From NCBI RefSeq assembly GCF_937875145.1, contig NZ_CALNCS010000045.1, forward strand, positions 1 to 16,177: DNA of 16,177 nt, given 5' to 3'. Every line of letters begins with the position of its first letter. Within the stretch, counting starts at the first letter, position 1. The translations under genes and the position numbers were made by a program. Positions 6,645-14,800 of this stretch are shown here, piece by piece. The stretch is from Alkalibaculum bacchi (GTDB lineage: Bacteria > Bacillota > Clostridia > Eubacteriales > Alkalibacteraceae). The notes below the pieces were generated by a model. The model saw only the letters and a program-made list of their open reading frames with translations, ran no database searches and had not been told where the DNA came from.

Positions 6645-6684
6645 AAATAAGCTTCTTCTCAAAAAAAGAGAGGGAGCTTATTTT
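6644..6684 (+). terminator. Intrinsic terminator of ssrA
   Basis: A 17-pair stem (6644-6660 with 6668-6684, two G-U pairs) encloses a loop of seven A residues. The stem's outer A-T pairs give a TTTT run at 6681-6684. The left arm starts at the final A of the tmRNA CCA, leaving almost no 3' trailer. Confidence 0.85.
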
Positions 6685-6782
6685 AGTATATAGTAAATTA
6701 GATATTATTATGATAAAGTAATAGAAAAATAATTATATTTTATAATAGAGATATAGTAAGAGCTTGAAAGGAAATATTATTT

Positions 6783-6956
6783 ATGAAATCTTTAATCATA
6801 TACGATTCTGTTTATAAGAATAATACTGAAAAAATAGCTAGAGTACTAGCTAATAAGATCGATGCAGATTTACTAGGTTTAAAAGAGTCCAAGGGAGTAA
6901 TGATAGAGGATTATGATTTGATCGGATTTGGGTCTGGAGTTTATAAGGCTTCATAA
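6783..6956 (+). pseudogene. Truncated flavodoxin-like gene
   Basis: ATG 6783 to TAA 6954-6956 gives 57 residues beginning MKSLIIYDSVYKNNTEKIAR, the typical first strand and FMN phosphate-binding loop region of flavodoxin-family proteins. It continues to EDYDLIGFGSGVYKAS, the second conserved block (about 43-57), and then stops. Intact members are roughly 150 residues or more, so about two thirds is missing. The sequence after the stop does not resume a flavodoxin in any forward frame I read. AAAGGA (6767-6772) lies ten bases before the ATG and TATAAT is at 6741-6746, so it may still be expressed. The phosphate-binding loop reads DSVYKNNTEK where many members have a Gly. Probably the remnant of a gene cut by a deletion before asnB was joined here. 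Confidence 0.65.
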
Positions 6957-7018
6957 CAAAAAATGTGTATCAAAAATATATCAACCTCCATATACTGAAA
7001 AAAATAGTGATTTCATGT

Positions 7019-7024
7019 GAGGTG
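7019..7024 (+). promoter_or_regulatory. Ribosome binding site fixing the TTG start of asnB
   Basis: GAGGTG lies seven bases before TTG at 7032. This start puts Cys at residue 2, as the enzyme mechanism requires. Confidence 0.8.
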
Positions 7025-7031
7025 ATAGCTT

Positions 7032-8858
7032 TTGTGTGGCATAGTTGGATGGATTAATACGAATGAAGATTTATTATCATACCTACCGGTTATTCATAAA
7101 ATGATGGAGACTCTATCTTATAGGGGGCCAGATGATTCTGGGTCTTTTATACATAAACATGCTCTTTTGGGTCATAGAAGGCTGATCGTAATCGACCCTG
7201 AAGGTGGGCTACAACCAATGAATAAAACCATAGGAAATAGTCAATATACACTTGTTTATAATGGAGAGTTGTACAATACGGAAGATCTAAGAAGAGAATT
7301 AAAAGACCTTGGTTATACCTTTCAGTCTTATTCCGATACAGAAGTGTTGCTTACCTCCTATATACACTGGAAGGAAGATTGTGTAAATCATTTTAACGGA
7401 ATTTTTGCCTTTTGCGTATTTGATCAACATAATAATAAAGCTTTTTTGGCTCGGGATCATTTAGGTGTAAAGCCTCTATTTTATACTCAAAAAGGCTCTT
7501 CACTTATATTCGCTTCGGAAATTAAAGCTCTTTTAGCTCATCCTCATGTTCGAAGAGAATTAGACGAAGAGGGAATAATGGAGCTAATCGGTTTAGGTCC
7601 TGCAACAGATTTGGGTTCTGGCGTTTTTAAGAATATTCTAGAAGTTCCTCCTGCTCATTCACTTTTGTTCTCTAATGGTAGGATTACTTTAAAGGAATAC
7701 TGGAAATTAGAAGCTAGAGAAAACAACGAATCCTTTGAGGACATTGTAGATCATACAAAAACTCTTCTCGTTGACGCCATAAAAAGGCAATTAATTAGCG
7801 ATGTTCCTATTTGTACATTCTTATCTGGAGGGCTTGATTCTAGTTTTATTTCTACAGTAGCTTCTCATTATGTGGATGAGTTGAATACTTTTTCTGTAGA
7901 CTATAAAGATAATTCGAGATTTTTCAAATCCAGTTATTATCAACCAAATTCTGATGAATATTACATTGATGTAATGCATAAGTTTCTAAAGTCAAATCAC
8001 ACCAATATTATACTTTCTCAGAGTGATTTAGTACATTCTCTTGAAGAAGCTGTTATAGCGCGGGATTTGCCAGGAATGGCAGATGTAGATTCGTCTTTGC
8101 TCTTGTTCTGTAAAGAGATTCGAAAATATTCCACAGTAGCTTTATCAGGTGAGTGTGCGGATGAGATCTTCGGTGGCTATCCTTGGTTTACAAATAAAGA
8201 AGATCTCTATGCAGACACTTTCCCCTGGTCGAAATCTGTAGGGTATCGAAAAAATATTTTGAACCATTCTTATAAGAAATTACCTATAGAGGAGTATGTT
8301 CATTCTAAATTTAAAGACACTTTATCAAAAGTATCAAAACTTGATGATGATCCAATAGAAGATATTAAACTAAGGGAAATGACATATCTCAATATTAAGT
8401 GGTTTATGCTGACCTTGTTAAACCGAAAGGACCGAATGAGCATGAGAACCAGCTTGGAAGTGCGAGTGCCCTTTGCAGATTATCGACTGGTAGAATACGC
8501 TTATAATATACCCGCTAAATATAAGCTAATGGCAGGCAGAGAAAAAGGCTTGCTTAGAGATGCCATGAAAGATTTTTTGCCTAAAGAAATAACGGAAAGA
8601 AAAAAGAGCCCCTACCCAAAAACGCATCATCCCCATTATACCAGTCACGTTAGAGAAAAGCTTATAAAAATATTAGAAGACAAAAATTCTCCAATTTTAA
8701 ACTTAATTGATGTGCCCTATGTAAAAGAAATTGCAGCAAGCAATGGAGAAAATTTTAAAGTTCCGTGGTATGGGCAACTTATGACTGGTCCTCAAATTAT
8801 GGCCCTTTTAACTCAAATTGATTTTTGGTTAAGGCAATATGATGTGAAAATTCTATAA
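7032..8858 (+). CDS. asnB: Asparagine synthase (glutamine-hydrolysing)
   Basis: Makes asparagine from aspartate, ATP and the amide nitrogen of glutamine. The 608 residues carry both domains. The N-terminal class II glutaminase domain (about 2-195) has the nucleophile Cys2 in MCGIVGW, RGPD at 31-34, GHRRLIVID at 47-55, the oxyanion motif NGELYN at 77-82 and SDTE at 101-104. The synthetase domain (about 235-600) has the pyrophosphate loop SGGLDSS at 265-271 and SGECADEIFGGYP at 372-384, followed by DRMSMRTSLEVRVPF at 467-481. TTG at 7032 must be the start, because removal of the initiator Met exposes Cys2; GAGGTG lies seven bases upstream. It follows a flavodoxin remnant and is followed by a promoter and terminator, so it is probably transcribed alone. 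Its own promoter is unclear. gltB downstream uses the same glutamine donor. Confidence 0.95.
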   Translation: MCGIVGWINTNEDLLSYLPVIHKMMETLSYRGPDDSGSFIHKHALLGHRRLIVIDPEGGLQPMNKTIGNSQYTLVYNGELYNTEDLRRELKDLGYTFQSYSDTEVLLTSYIHWKEDCVNHFNGIFAFCVFDQHNNKAFLARDHLGVKPLFYTQKGSSLIFASEIKALLAHPHVRRELDEEGIMELIGLGPATDLGSGVFKNILEVPPAHSLLFSNGRITLKEYWKLEARENNESFEDIVDHTKTLLVDAIKRQLISDVPICTFLSGGLDSSFISTVASHYVDELNTFSVDYKDNSRFFKSSYYQPNSDEYYIDVMHKFLKSNHTNIILSQSDLVHSLEEAVIARDLPGMADVDSSLLLFCKEIRKYSTVALSGECADEIFGGYPWFTNKEDLYADTFPWSKSVGYRKNILNHSYKKLPIEEYVHSKFKDTLSKVSKLDDDPIEDIKLREMTYLNIKWFMLTLLNRKDRMSMRTSLEVRVPFADYRLVEYAYNIPAKYKLMAGREKGLLRDAMKDFLPKEITERKKSPYPKTHHPHYTSHVREKLIKILEDKNSPILNLIDVPYVKEIAASNGENFKVPWYGQLMTGPQIMALLTQIDFWLRQYDVKIL

Positions 8859-8901
8859 TAAGTTTTCAAAAAAATATTAAAAAAATTAACGAAAAAAGGT
8901 A

Positions 8902-8930
8902 TTGACGAATAATATATTTTATAATAAAAT
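8902..8930 (+). promoter_or_regulatory. Strong predicted promoter after asnB
   Basis: TTGACG (8902-8907), a 17-base gap, and TAAAAT (8925-8930), each one base from consensus. Transcription would start near 8937. A strong terminator begins only about 27 bases later, so this promoter does not obviously serve the next gene. Confidence 0.6.
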
Positions 8931-8936
8931 GTCTTT

Positions 8937-9005
8937 TATTAAAAGAGTAATAAAAAGTTAAGCAATGGCGCTTAAATCATATTAATGATTTGAGCGCCAT
9001 TTTTT
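8937..9005 (+). ncRNA. Candidate short RNA between asnB and the ATP-grasp gene
   Basis: Inferred from the promoter at 8902-8930 and the terminator at 8964-9005. The transcript would be about 69 bases: a short leader with a small TCTTTT-AAAAGA hairpin near its 5' end and then the terminator stem. No reading frame fits. The promoter could be fortuitous and the terminator may simply serve asnB. Confidence 0.3.
8964..9005 (+). terminator. Strong intrinsic terminator after asnB
   Basis: ATGGCGCTTAAATCAT (8965-8980) pairs with ATGATTTGAGCGCCAT (8985-9000), 16 pairs with one G-U, around an ATTA loop. The T-run at 9000-9005 follows. It ends asnB transcription and any transcript from the promoter at 8902-8930. 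Confidence 0.92.
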
Positions 9006-9021
9006 GTTTAATAGGAGAGTG

Positions 9022-9067
9022 CTAGCTCTTGCTAGTCATCCTGAGCGCAAGCGAAGGATCTTGACCC
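9022..9067 (+). repeat. Interspersed hairpin repeat, copy 3
   Basis: Opens with CTAGCTCTTGC (9022-9032), then GTCATCCTGAGC and ends GGATCTTGACCC. ATCCT (9038-9042) pairs with AGGAT (9055-9059), followed by a GA/GA tandem mismatch (9043-9044, 9053-9054), a GC/GC pair and a GCAA loop (9047-9050) of the GNRA type. It shares layout and flanks with copy 2, about 6.2 kb away. Confidence 0.75.
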
Positions 9068-9143
9068 AAAAGGAATACTTTTATGCTAGCGACTAAAGTG
9101 CAACAAGGTCTAAAAATGATTTGACAAGCCTAATTCCTATGAA

Positions 9144-9153
9144 AAGGGGTGAT
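9144..9153 (+). promoter_or_regulatory. Ribosome binding site overlapping the annotated GTG start
   Basis: AAGGGGTGAT is a near-perfect anti-Shine-Dalgarno match (AAGGAGGTGAT less one base). The only standard in-frame start, GTG at 9149, lies inside it. The codons at the usual distance are ATC (9155) and ATA (9158). Confidence 0.6.
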
Positions 9154-11716
9154 TATCATAAAGAATTATTGCATATTATTTGATAAAGTCAGCACTGGGA
9201 TTAATGGTTTTGATAAAACCATTGATATGCTTCGACTTGGAGACAATGTAGTCTGGCAAGTGGATTCTGCTGAAGATTATAGACATTTTGTTAAACCCTT
9301 TATTCGCCAAGGGAGAGAGGATAAGAGAAAAATCGTTTATATGCGCTTTTCAGATCAGGAATCCCTACTTGATGACACCAATGGAGTTAAGATTTATGAC
9401 TTAAATGCAAATGAAGGATTTGAATCCTTTGGAACCAAAGTTCATGATATTATCACAGAAGAAGGACTGGAAGTTTTTTATGTATTTGATTGCCTTAGTG
9501 AACTCTTAAGAGATTGGCACTCGGATTTAATGATTGGTAATTTCTTCAAGATTACATGTCCTTATCTTCATGAGCTAAATACAGTGGCCTATTTTGCAAT
9601 CATGAGAAATACCCACACCTATGCCACTATTGCTAGAATACGAGAGACCACTCAAGTGCTATTAGACCTCTATCAAATCAAAGGAGAATACTATGTACAC
9701 CCTTTAAAAGTATCAAAAAGATATACGCCTGCAATGTTTATGCCGCATAGGTCAAAAGACGAGGAGTTTCTTCCAATTACTTCTAGTATGGATTTATCAG
9801 CTATTTTTAAAAATACGAGCATTCAAGAGGAAAGAATAGACTACTGGGATAGAATTTTTAAGGATGCAAAAGATACTTTATTTCTTTCTCAATTGGAACA
9901 GCATAAAACGAAAAATATATTAATCAGCTTGCTCATTGGTCGAGAACGCCGCATCACAACCTTGGCAAAAAAGTACTTTACGCTGTACGATTTGCTTAAT
10001 ATTCACAATAGACAAATCGGCACTGGATTTATAGGTGGCAAGTCGGTGGGAATGCTTCTGGCTAGAAAAATACTCGAAACAGATGGAGAAGAAAGCCTTA
10101 ATCGAAAAATGGAATTACATGATTCTTTTTACTTGGGATCAGATATATTCTACACCTATATCGTACAAAATAATCTATGGAAACTTAGAACGAAACAAAA
10201 GAAAATATCAGGTTATTTTAAGTACGCGGAAGAAATGAGACAAAAAATTCTTACAGGAAAATTCCCAGAAAATATTCGAGAAAAATTTCAACAAATGTTA
10301 GAGTATTTTGGCCAGTCGCCAATTATTGTAAGGTCTAGCTCTCTACTAGAGGATAACTTTGGAAATGCTTTTGCAGGAAAATACGAAAGCGTATTTTGCG
10401 TCAATCAAGGGAGTCCCCAACAAAGATATGAGGAATTTGCTAATGCAGTGAGAACAGTTTATGCTAGCACTTTAAACGATGATGCCCTAGCTTATCGCCT
10501 TAAGAGAGGGCTCTTTTATAAAGATGAACAAATGGCGCTTCTTGTCCAAAGAGTTTCAGGGGATTATCATGGAGATTATTTTTTTCCACATATTGCAGGT
10601 GTGGGTAATTCTTCCAACATTTATGTATGGGATAAGAATATGGATGTGGATGCGGGGATGCTAAGGCTTGTATTTGGTATGGGTACTAGAGCAGTAGACC
10701 GAATTATAGGTGACTATCCACGTCTTGTTCCACTAGATAAACCAGAGCAAACCCCCCTAGTATATTATGAGGATGAAGGCAGATTTTCTCAAAGAAAAGT
10801 AGATGTACTTTATTTAAAAAACAACAATTTAACCACTGAGCCTTTAGAGAAAATTATGACTTTAGATATTGGCACTAGCAAAGATCTCTTTGCAAAGCAA
10901 GATGATATGGCAATGAAAAGAATGAAGGAATTGGGAATCCAAAACAAACAAATGTATATTTTAGGATTTGATAAGCTTTTAAAAGAAAGTACTTTTCCTG
11001 GTGTAATGAAAGAGATGCTCCGCTTGCTTTCTGATAAGTATGATTATCCTGTAGATATTGAATTTACAGCAAATTTTACAGCTGAAGGTGATTATAAAAT
11101 CAATCTTGTACAATGTCGACCTCTACAAACGAAAGGCCTTGGCAAAGCTGTAGAGATGCCTGTAATTAAAGAAGTTAAAGATTGTTTCTTTCATTTTAGT
11201 GGCAATTTTATGGGTGGAAATGTAAGAATACCTGTAGATTATGTGGTTTTAGTAGATTCTAAGGCTTATATCGAACTTCGCCAAGATGAAAAATACAATG
11301 TAGCTAGAGTTATTGGTACCATAAATAGTGAACTAAAGGATCAAAAAGTAATGCTTGTTGGTCCTGGAAGGTGGGGAACCACCACACCCTCTTTAGGGGT
11401 GCCTGTTCGTTTTGCTGAGATATGCAACGCATCTGTTATATGCGAAGTGGCATATAAATCGGGTAGTCTTATGCCAGAATTATCTTTTGGAAGCCACTTT
11501 TTTCAAGATTTAGTGGAGTCGGATATCTTCTATGCTGCCATTTTTGATGGCTATGAAAATGTAATCTACAATCCAAATTACTTAATGGATTCAAAGAATT
11601 ATTTAGAAGAGATTCTTCATAAAGAGGCATCCGTAAAAGATGTAATTTACATTGCAAAAACAGAGGGGCTTGAAATCTATTCTGATATTGTTTCTCAGAA
11701 AGTCATTTGTAAATAG
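9149..11716 (+). CDS. KaiC-like / PEP-synthase ATP-grasp domain protein of unknown function
   Basis: An 855-residue protein with two recognisable parts. Residues about 14-200 resemble KaiC/RecA-like ATPases (STGINGFDKTIDMLRLGDNV), but the Walker A Gly-Lys-Thr loop is replaced by VVWQVDSAEDY. A Walker-B-like strand, VFYVFDCLSEL, is at 109-119. Residues about 290-660 match the PEP/pyruvate-binding ATP-grasp domain of PEP synthase and pyruvate phosphate dikinase: GGKSVGM (296-302), VRSSSLLEDNFGNAFAGKYES (split over 394-414), DIEFT (636-640) and QCRPL (655-659). The C-terminus (about 680-855) has GPGRWG (738-743) and no TxHxA phosphohistidine motif, so it is not an ordinary PEP synthase. Substrate and role are unknown. 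It lies between asnB and gltB. GTG at 9149 is the only standard start, but its ribosome binding site overlaps it. Confidence 0.85.
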   Translation: MIIIKNYCILFDKVSTGINGFDKTIDMLRLGDNVVWQVDSAEDYRHFVKPFIRQGREDKRKIVYMRFSDQESLLDDTNGVKIYDLNANEGFESFGTKVHDIITEEGLEVFYVFDCLSELLRDWHSDLMIGNFFKITCPYLHELNTVAYFAIMRNTHTYATIARIRETTQVLLDLYQIKGEYYVHPLKVSKRYTPAMFMPHRSKDEEFLPITSSMDLSAIFKNTSIQEERIDYWDRIFKDAKDTLFLSQLEQHKTKNILISLLIGRERRITTLAKKYFTLYDLLNIHNRQIGTGFIGGKSVGMLLARKILETDGEESLNRKMELHDSFYLGSDIFYTYIVQNNLWKLRTKQKKISGYFKYAEEMRQKILTGKFPENIREKFQQMLEYFGQSPIIVRSSSLLEDNFGNAFAGKYESVFCVNQGSPQQRYEEFANAVRTVYASTLNDDALAYRLKRGLFYKDEQMALLVQRVSGDYHGDYFFPHIAGVGNSSNIYVWDKNMDVDAGMLRLVFGMGTRAVDRIIGDYPRLVPLDKPEQTPLVYYEDEGRFSQRKVDVLYLKNNNLTTEPLEKIMTLDIGTSKDLFAKQDDMAMKRMKELGIQNKQMYILGFDKLLKESTFPGVMKEMLRLLSDKYDYPVDIEFTANFTAEGDYKINLVQCRPLQTKGLGKAVEMPVIKEVKDCFFHFSGNFMGGNVRIPVDYVVLVDSKAYIELRQDEKYNVARVIGTINSELKDQKVMLVGPGRWGTTTPSLGVPVRFAEICNASVICEVAYKSGSLMPELSFGSHFFQDLVESDIFYAAIFDGYENVIYNPNYLMDSKNYLEEILHKEASVKDVIYIAKTEGLEIYSDIVSQKVICK

Positions 11717-11831
11717 GAATTTAGATATATGAATCACAAGTTTTTAAGATATTGATTTCTATAATAATTGAAAAATAATTTTCAGAATTAAATAAATATT
11801 CAAAATAATTAGACAATGGAGAGTGAAAAAA
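11717..11831 (+). other. AT-rich intergenic leader before gltB
   Basis: No terminator is visible after the ATP-grasp gene, so gltB could be read through from it. TTGAAA at 11768-11773 is a possible -35, but no good -10 is at 16-18 bases. A small inverted repeat, TGAAAA / TTTTCA around 11769-11784, could be a protein site or chance. GGAGAG (11818-11823) is the gltB ribosome binding site. Confidence 0.4.
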
Positions 11832-14800
11832 ATGCTAGATAGGTTGCCTGAAAAGCAGGGATTATATGATCCAAGATATGAACATGATGCATGTGGTATG
11901 GGGTTTGTCGTTAATATAAAGGGCGAAAAATCTCATTCCATTATTGATGATGCTTTGACAGTACTTGAAAATTTAAATCATAGAGGTGCAAGCGGGGCAG
12001 ATGAGTGCACAGGCGATGGAGCTGGAATCTTAATTCAAATTCCACATACTTTCTTTAAAAGAGAATGTGATGTATTAGGGTTTAATTTACCACCAAAAGG
12101 CTCTTATGCTGTTGGCATGATTTTTGCTCATAAATACGATAATTTTAGAGAGGTACAAAAAAAGACATTTGAAGATATTGTTAAAGAAGAAGGACAGAAA
12201 ATACTAGGTTGGCGAGAAGTTCCTATCGATAAGTCATCTATAGGTCAGACTGCAATTGTAGCAATGCCCAGATTTATTCAAGTATTTATTGAAAAAAATG
12301 AAGATCTGCTTACGGATATGGATTTTGAACGAAAATTATACGTGATTCGAAAGAGAGCAGAAAAAGCAATTGCTCCTTTATGTGAGAGCAAAGGTGGTAC
12401 CTTTTATATTGCCAGTTTGTCTTGTAAAACCTTAGTTTATAAGGGGATGTTAACAGCTGGTCAGCTTCGAGAATTCTACTTAGATTTAGCTGATCTAGAT
12501 TTTACTTCAGCACTTGCTATGGTTCACTCTCGATTTAGCACGAATACTTTTCCAAGTTGGGAAAGGGCACACCCTAATCGGTATCTGGTCCATAATGGGG
12601 AGATTAACACCATTAGAGGAAATGTAAACTGGATGAGAGCAAGGCAAAAGGGCTTAAAATCTCCTCTGTTTGGTGACGATATTGAGAAAGTTTTTCCCAT
12701 TGTTGATGAATGTGGTAGTGATTCGGCCATGTTTGACAATAGTTTAGAGTTCTTATATTTAGGAGGGAGATCTTTACCACATGCTGTTATGATGATGATT
12801 CCAGAACCCTGGGAAAAAAATTCCCAAATGAACAAAAAGAAAAGAGCCTTTTATGAATACCATAACTTTTTATTGGAGCCTTGGGATGGACCAGCAGCAA
12901 TGGGTTTTACAGATGGTGAAATCATAGGTGGAATTTTGGATAGAAACGGTTTAAGACCGTCAAGGTATTATGTTACGAAAGATGAGAAAGTAATTATGGC
13001 TTCTGAAGTAGGCGTTATGGATATAAATCCTGAAAACGTAAAGTACAAGGGTCGCCTAGAACCAGGAAAGATGCTTTTAATTGATACAAAAGAAAAGCGC
13101 ATTATTTCAGACGAAGAGATTAAAGAAAGCATCTCTAAAGCAAGTCCCTATGAAATATGGGCGAAAAATCATGTAGTACATATAGAAGATTTGCTAGTGT
13201 GCAAAGAGCCATTAATGAATGAAGAAACGAGCTTGTTAAAAAGACAAAAAGCCTTTGGATATACCCACGAAGATGTGACGAAGACAGTAATCCCCATGGC
13301 TATACACGGTAATGACCCAATAGGAGCTATGGGAATGGATTCGCCCCTTGCAGTACTCTCTGAAAAACCACAAATGCTTTATTTGTATTTCAAACAGCTA
13401 TTTGCTCAAGTAACCAATCCGCCAATCGATGGAATACGAGAGGATCTGATAACCTCAAGTAAAGTCTTAGCGGGAACATTAGGTGATATTTTAGAGTCAC
13501 AATGCGATCATTCAAAAGCAATTGCACTAGATAATCCAATTATCACAAATGAGCAAATGGCTACGATTAAGGGTCTAGAAGATGAGGGCCTAAAAGCAGT
13601 TACTATTTCCATACTATATGATCCTGAAGAAGGCGCTTTTGGTTTAGAAAAGACTATGAAAAAGATCTTTAAAATAGCCGATAAAGCCATTTTAGATGGA
13701 GCCAATATTATCGTCTTAAGCGATCGAGGCGTTAACGAACACAGAGCTGCTATTCCAGCACTTCTCGCAAGTTCTGGCTTACATCATCACTTAATTAGAG
13801 AAGAAATTAGAACAAAAGTAGGAATCGTTCTTGAATCTGGAGAACCTCGTGAAGTGCACCACTTCTGCTTATTAATTAGTTATGGCGTAAGTGCTATTAA
13901 TCCCTACTTGGCTTTTGAAACCATAAGTGACTATGCCGAAAAAGAATTATTAGAAGGCATAGACTATAAAACTGCAGAAAAGAATTACATTAAAAGTGCA
14001 ATAAAGGGAATTATGAAAGTTCTTTCAAAAATGGGCATTTCCACTATGAGAAGTTATCATGGAGCTCAAATATTTGAAGCTGTTGGAATGAACAGATCTG
14101 TAATAGAAAAGTATTTTACAGCTACCCCTAGTAGAATGGAAGGCATTGGACTTGAGGAAATCGCACAAGAAAATAAAATGAGGCATGAAAGCGGATTTAA
14201 CGAAAATTCACCTTATACGGATACATTGGAAGTTGGTGGATACTTTCAAAATAAAGACGATGGAGAAAAGCATATGTACAATCCAGAGTCTATCTATATG
14301 GTTCAAAAGGCAGTTCGAACAGGTGATTATAATTTGTTTAAACAGTTTTCTACAATAATCAATCAAGAAAATGTATACACCATAAGAGGGCTTCTAGATT
14401 TTAACTTTTCAGGAAGTGATATTATTCCTATCGAAGAGGTTGAACCCGTTAGCTCAATTGTAAAGAGATTTAAAACAGGAGCAATGTCATATGGTTCTAT
14501 TAGCATAGAGGCCCATGAGGCTTTAGCAATTGCCATGAACCGTTTAGGTGGAAAGAGCAATACTGGAGAAGGTGGAGAAGACCCTAGACGATTTGCTCCG
14601 ATGGAAAACGGAGATTCAAAGTGTAGCGCTATTAAACAAGTTGCATCAGGTCGATTTGGCGTTACAAGTCATTATTTAGTCAATGCCAAAGAAATTCAAA
14701 TTAAAATGGCACAAGGAGCTAAGCCAGGTGAAGGAGGACAATTACCAGGAAGGAAAGTATATCCATGGATTGCAAAGGTAAGACAGTCTACTCCAGGAGT

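Noticed and set aside
9061..9087. TTGACC / TATGCT promoter at the end of repeat copy 3
   Set aside because: The gap is only 15 bases and the -10 is weak; noted as possible but not supported.
9121..9126. Perfect TTGACA before the ATP-grasp gene
   Set aside because: No acceptable -10 lies 15-19 bases downstream; the sequence there is the purine-rich ribosome binding site.
10035..10238. Internal 67-codon frame on the + strand
   Set aside because: It lies wholly inside the ATP-grasp gene in another frame and has no family likeness.
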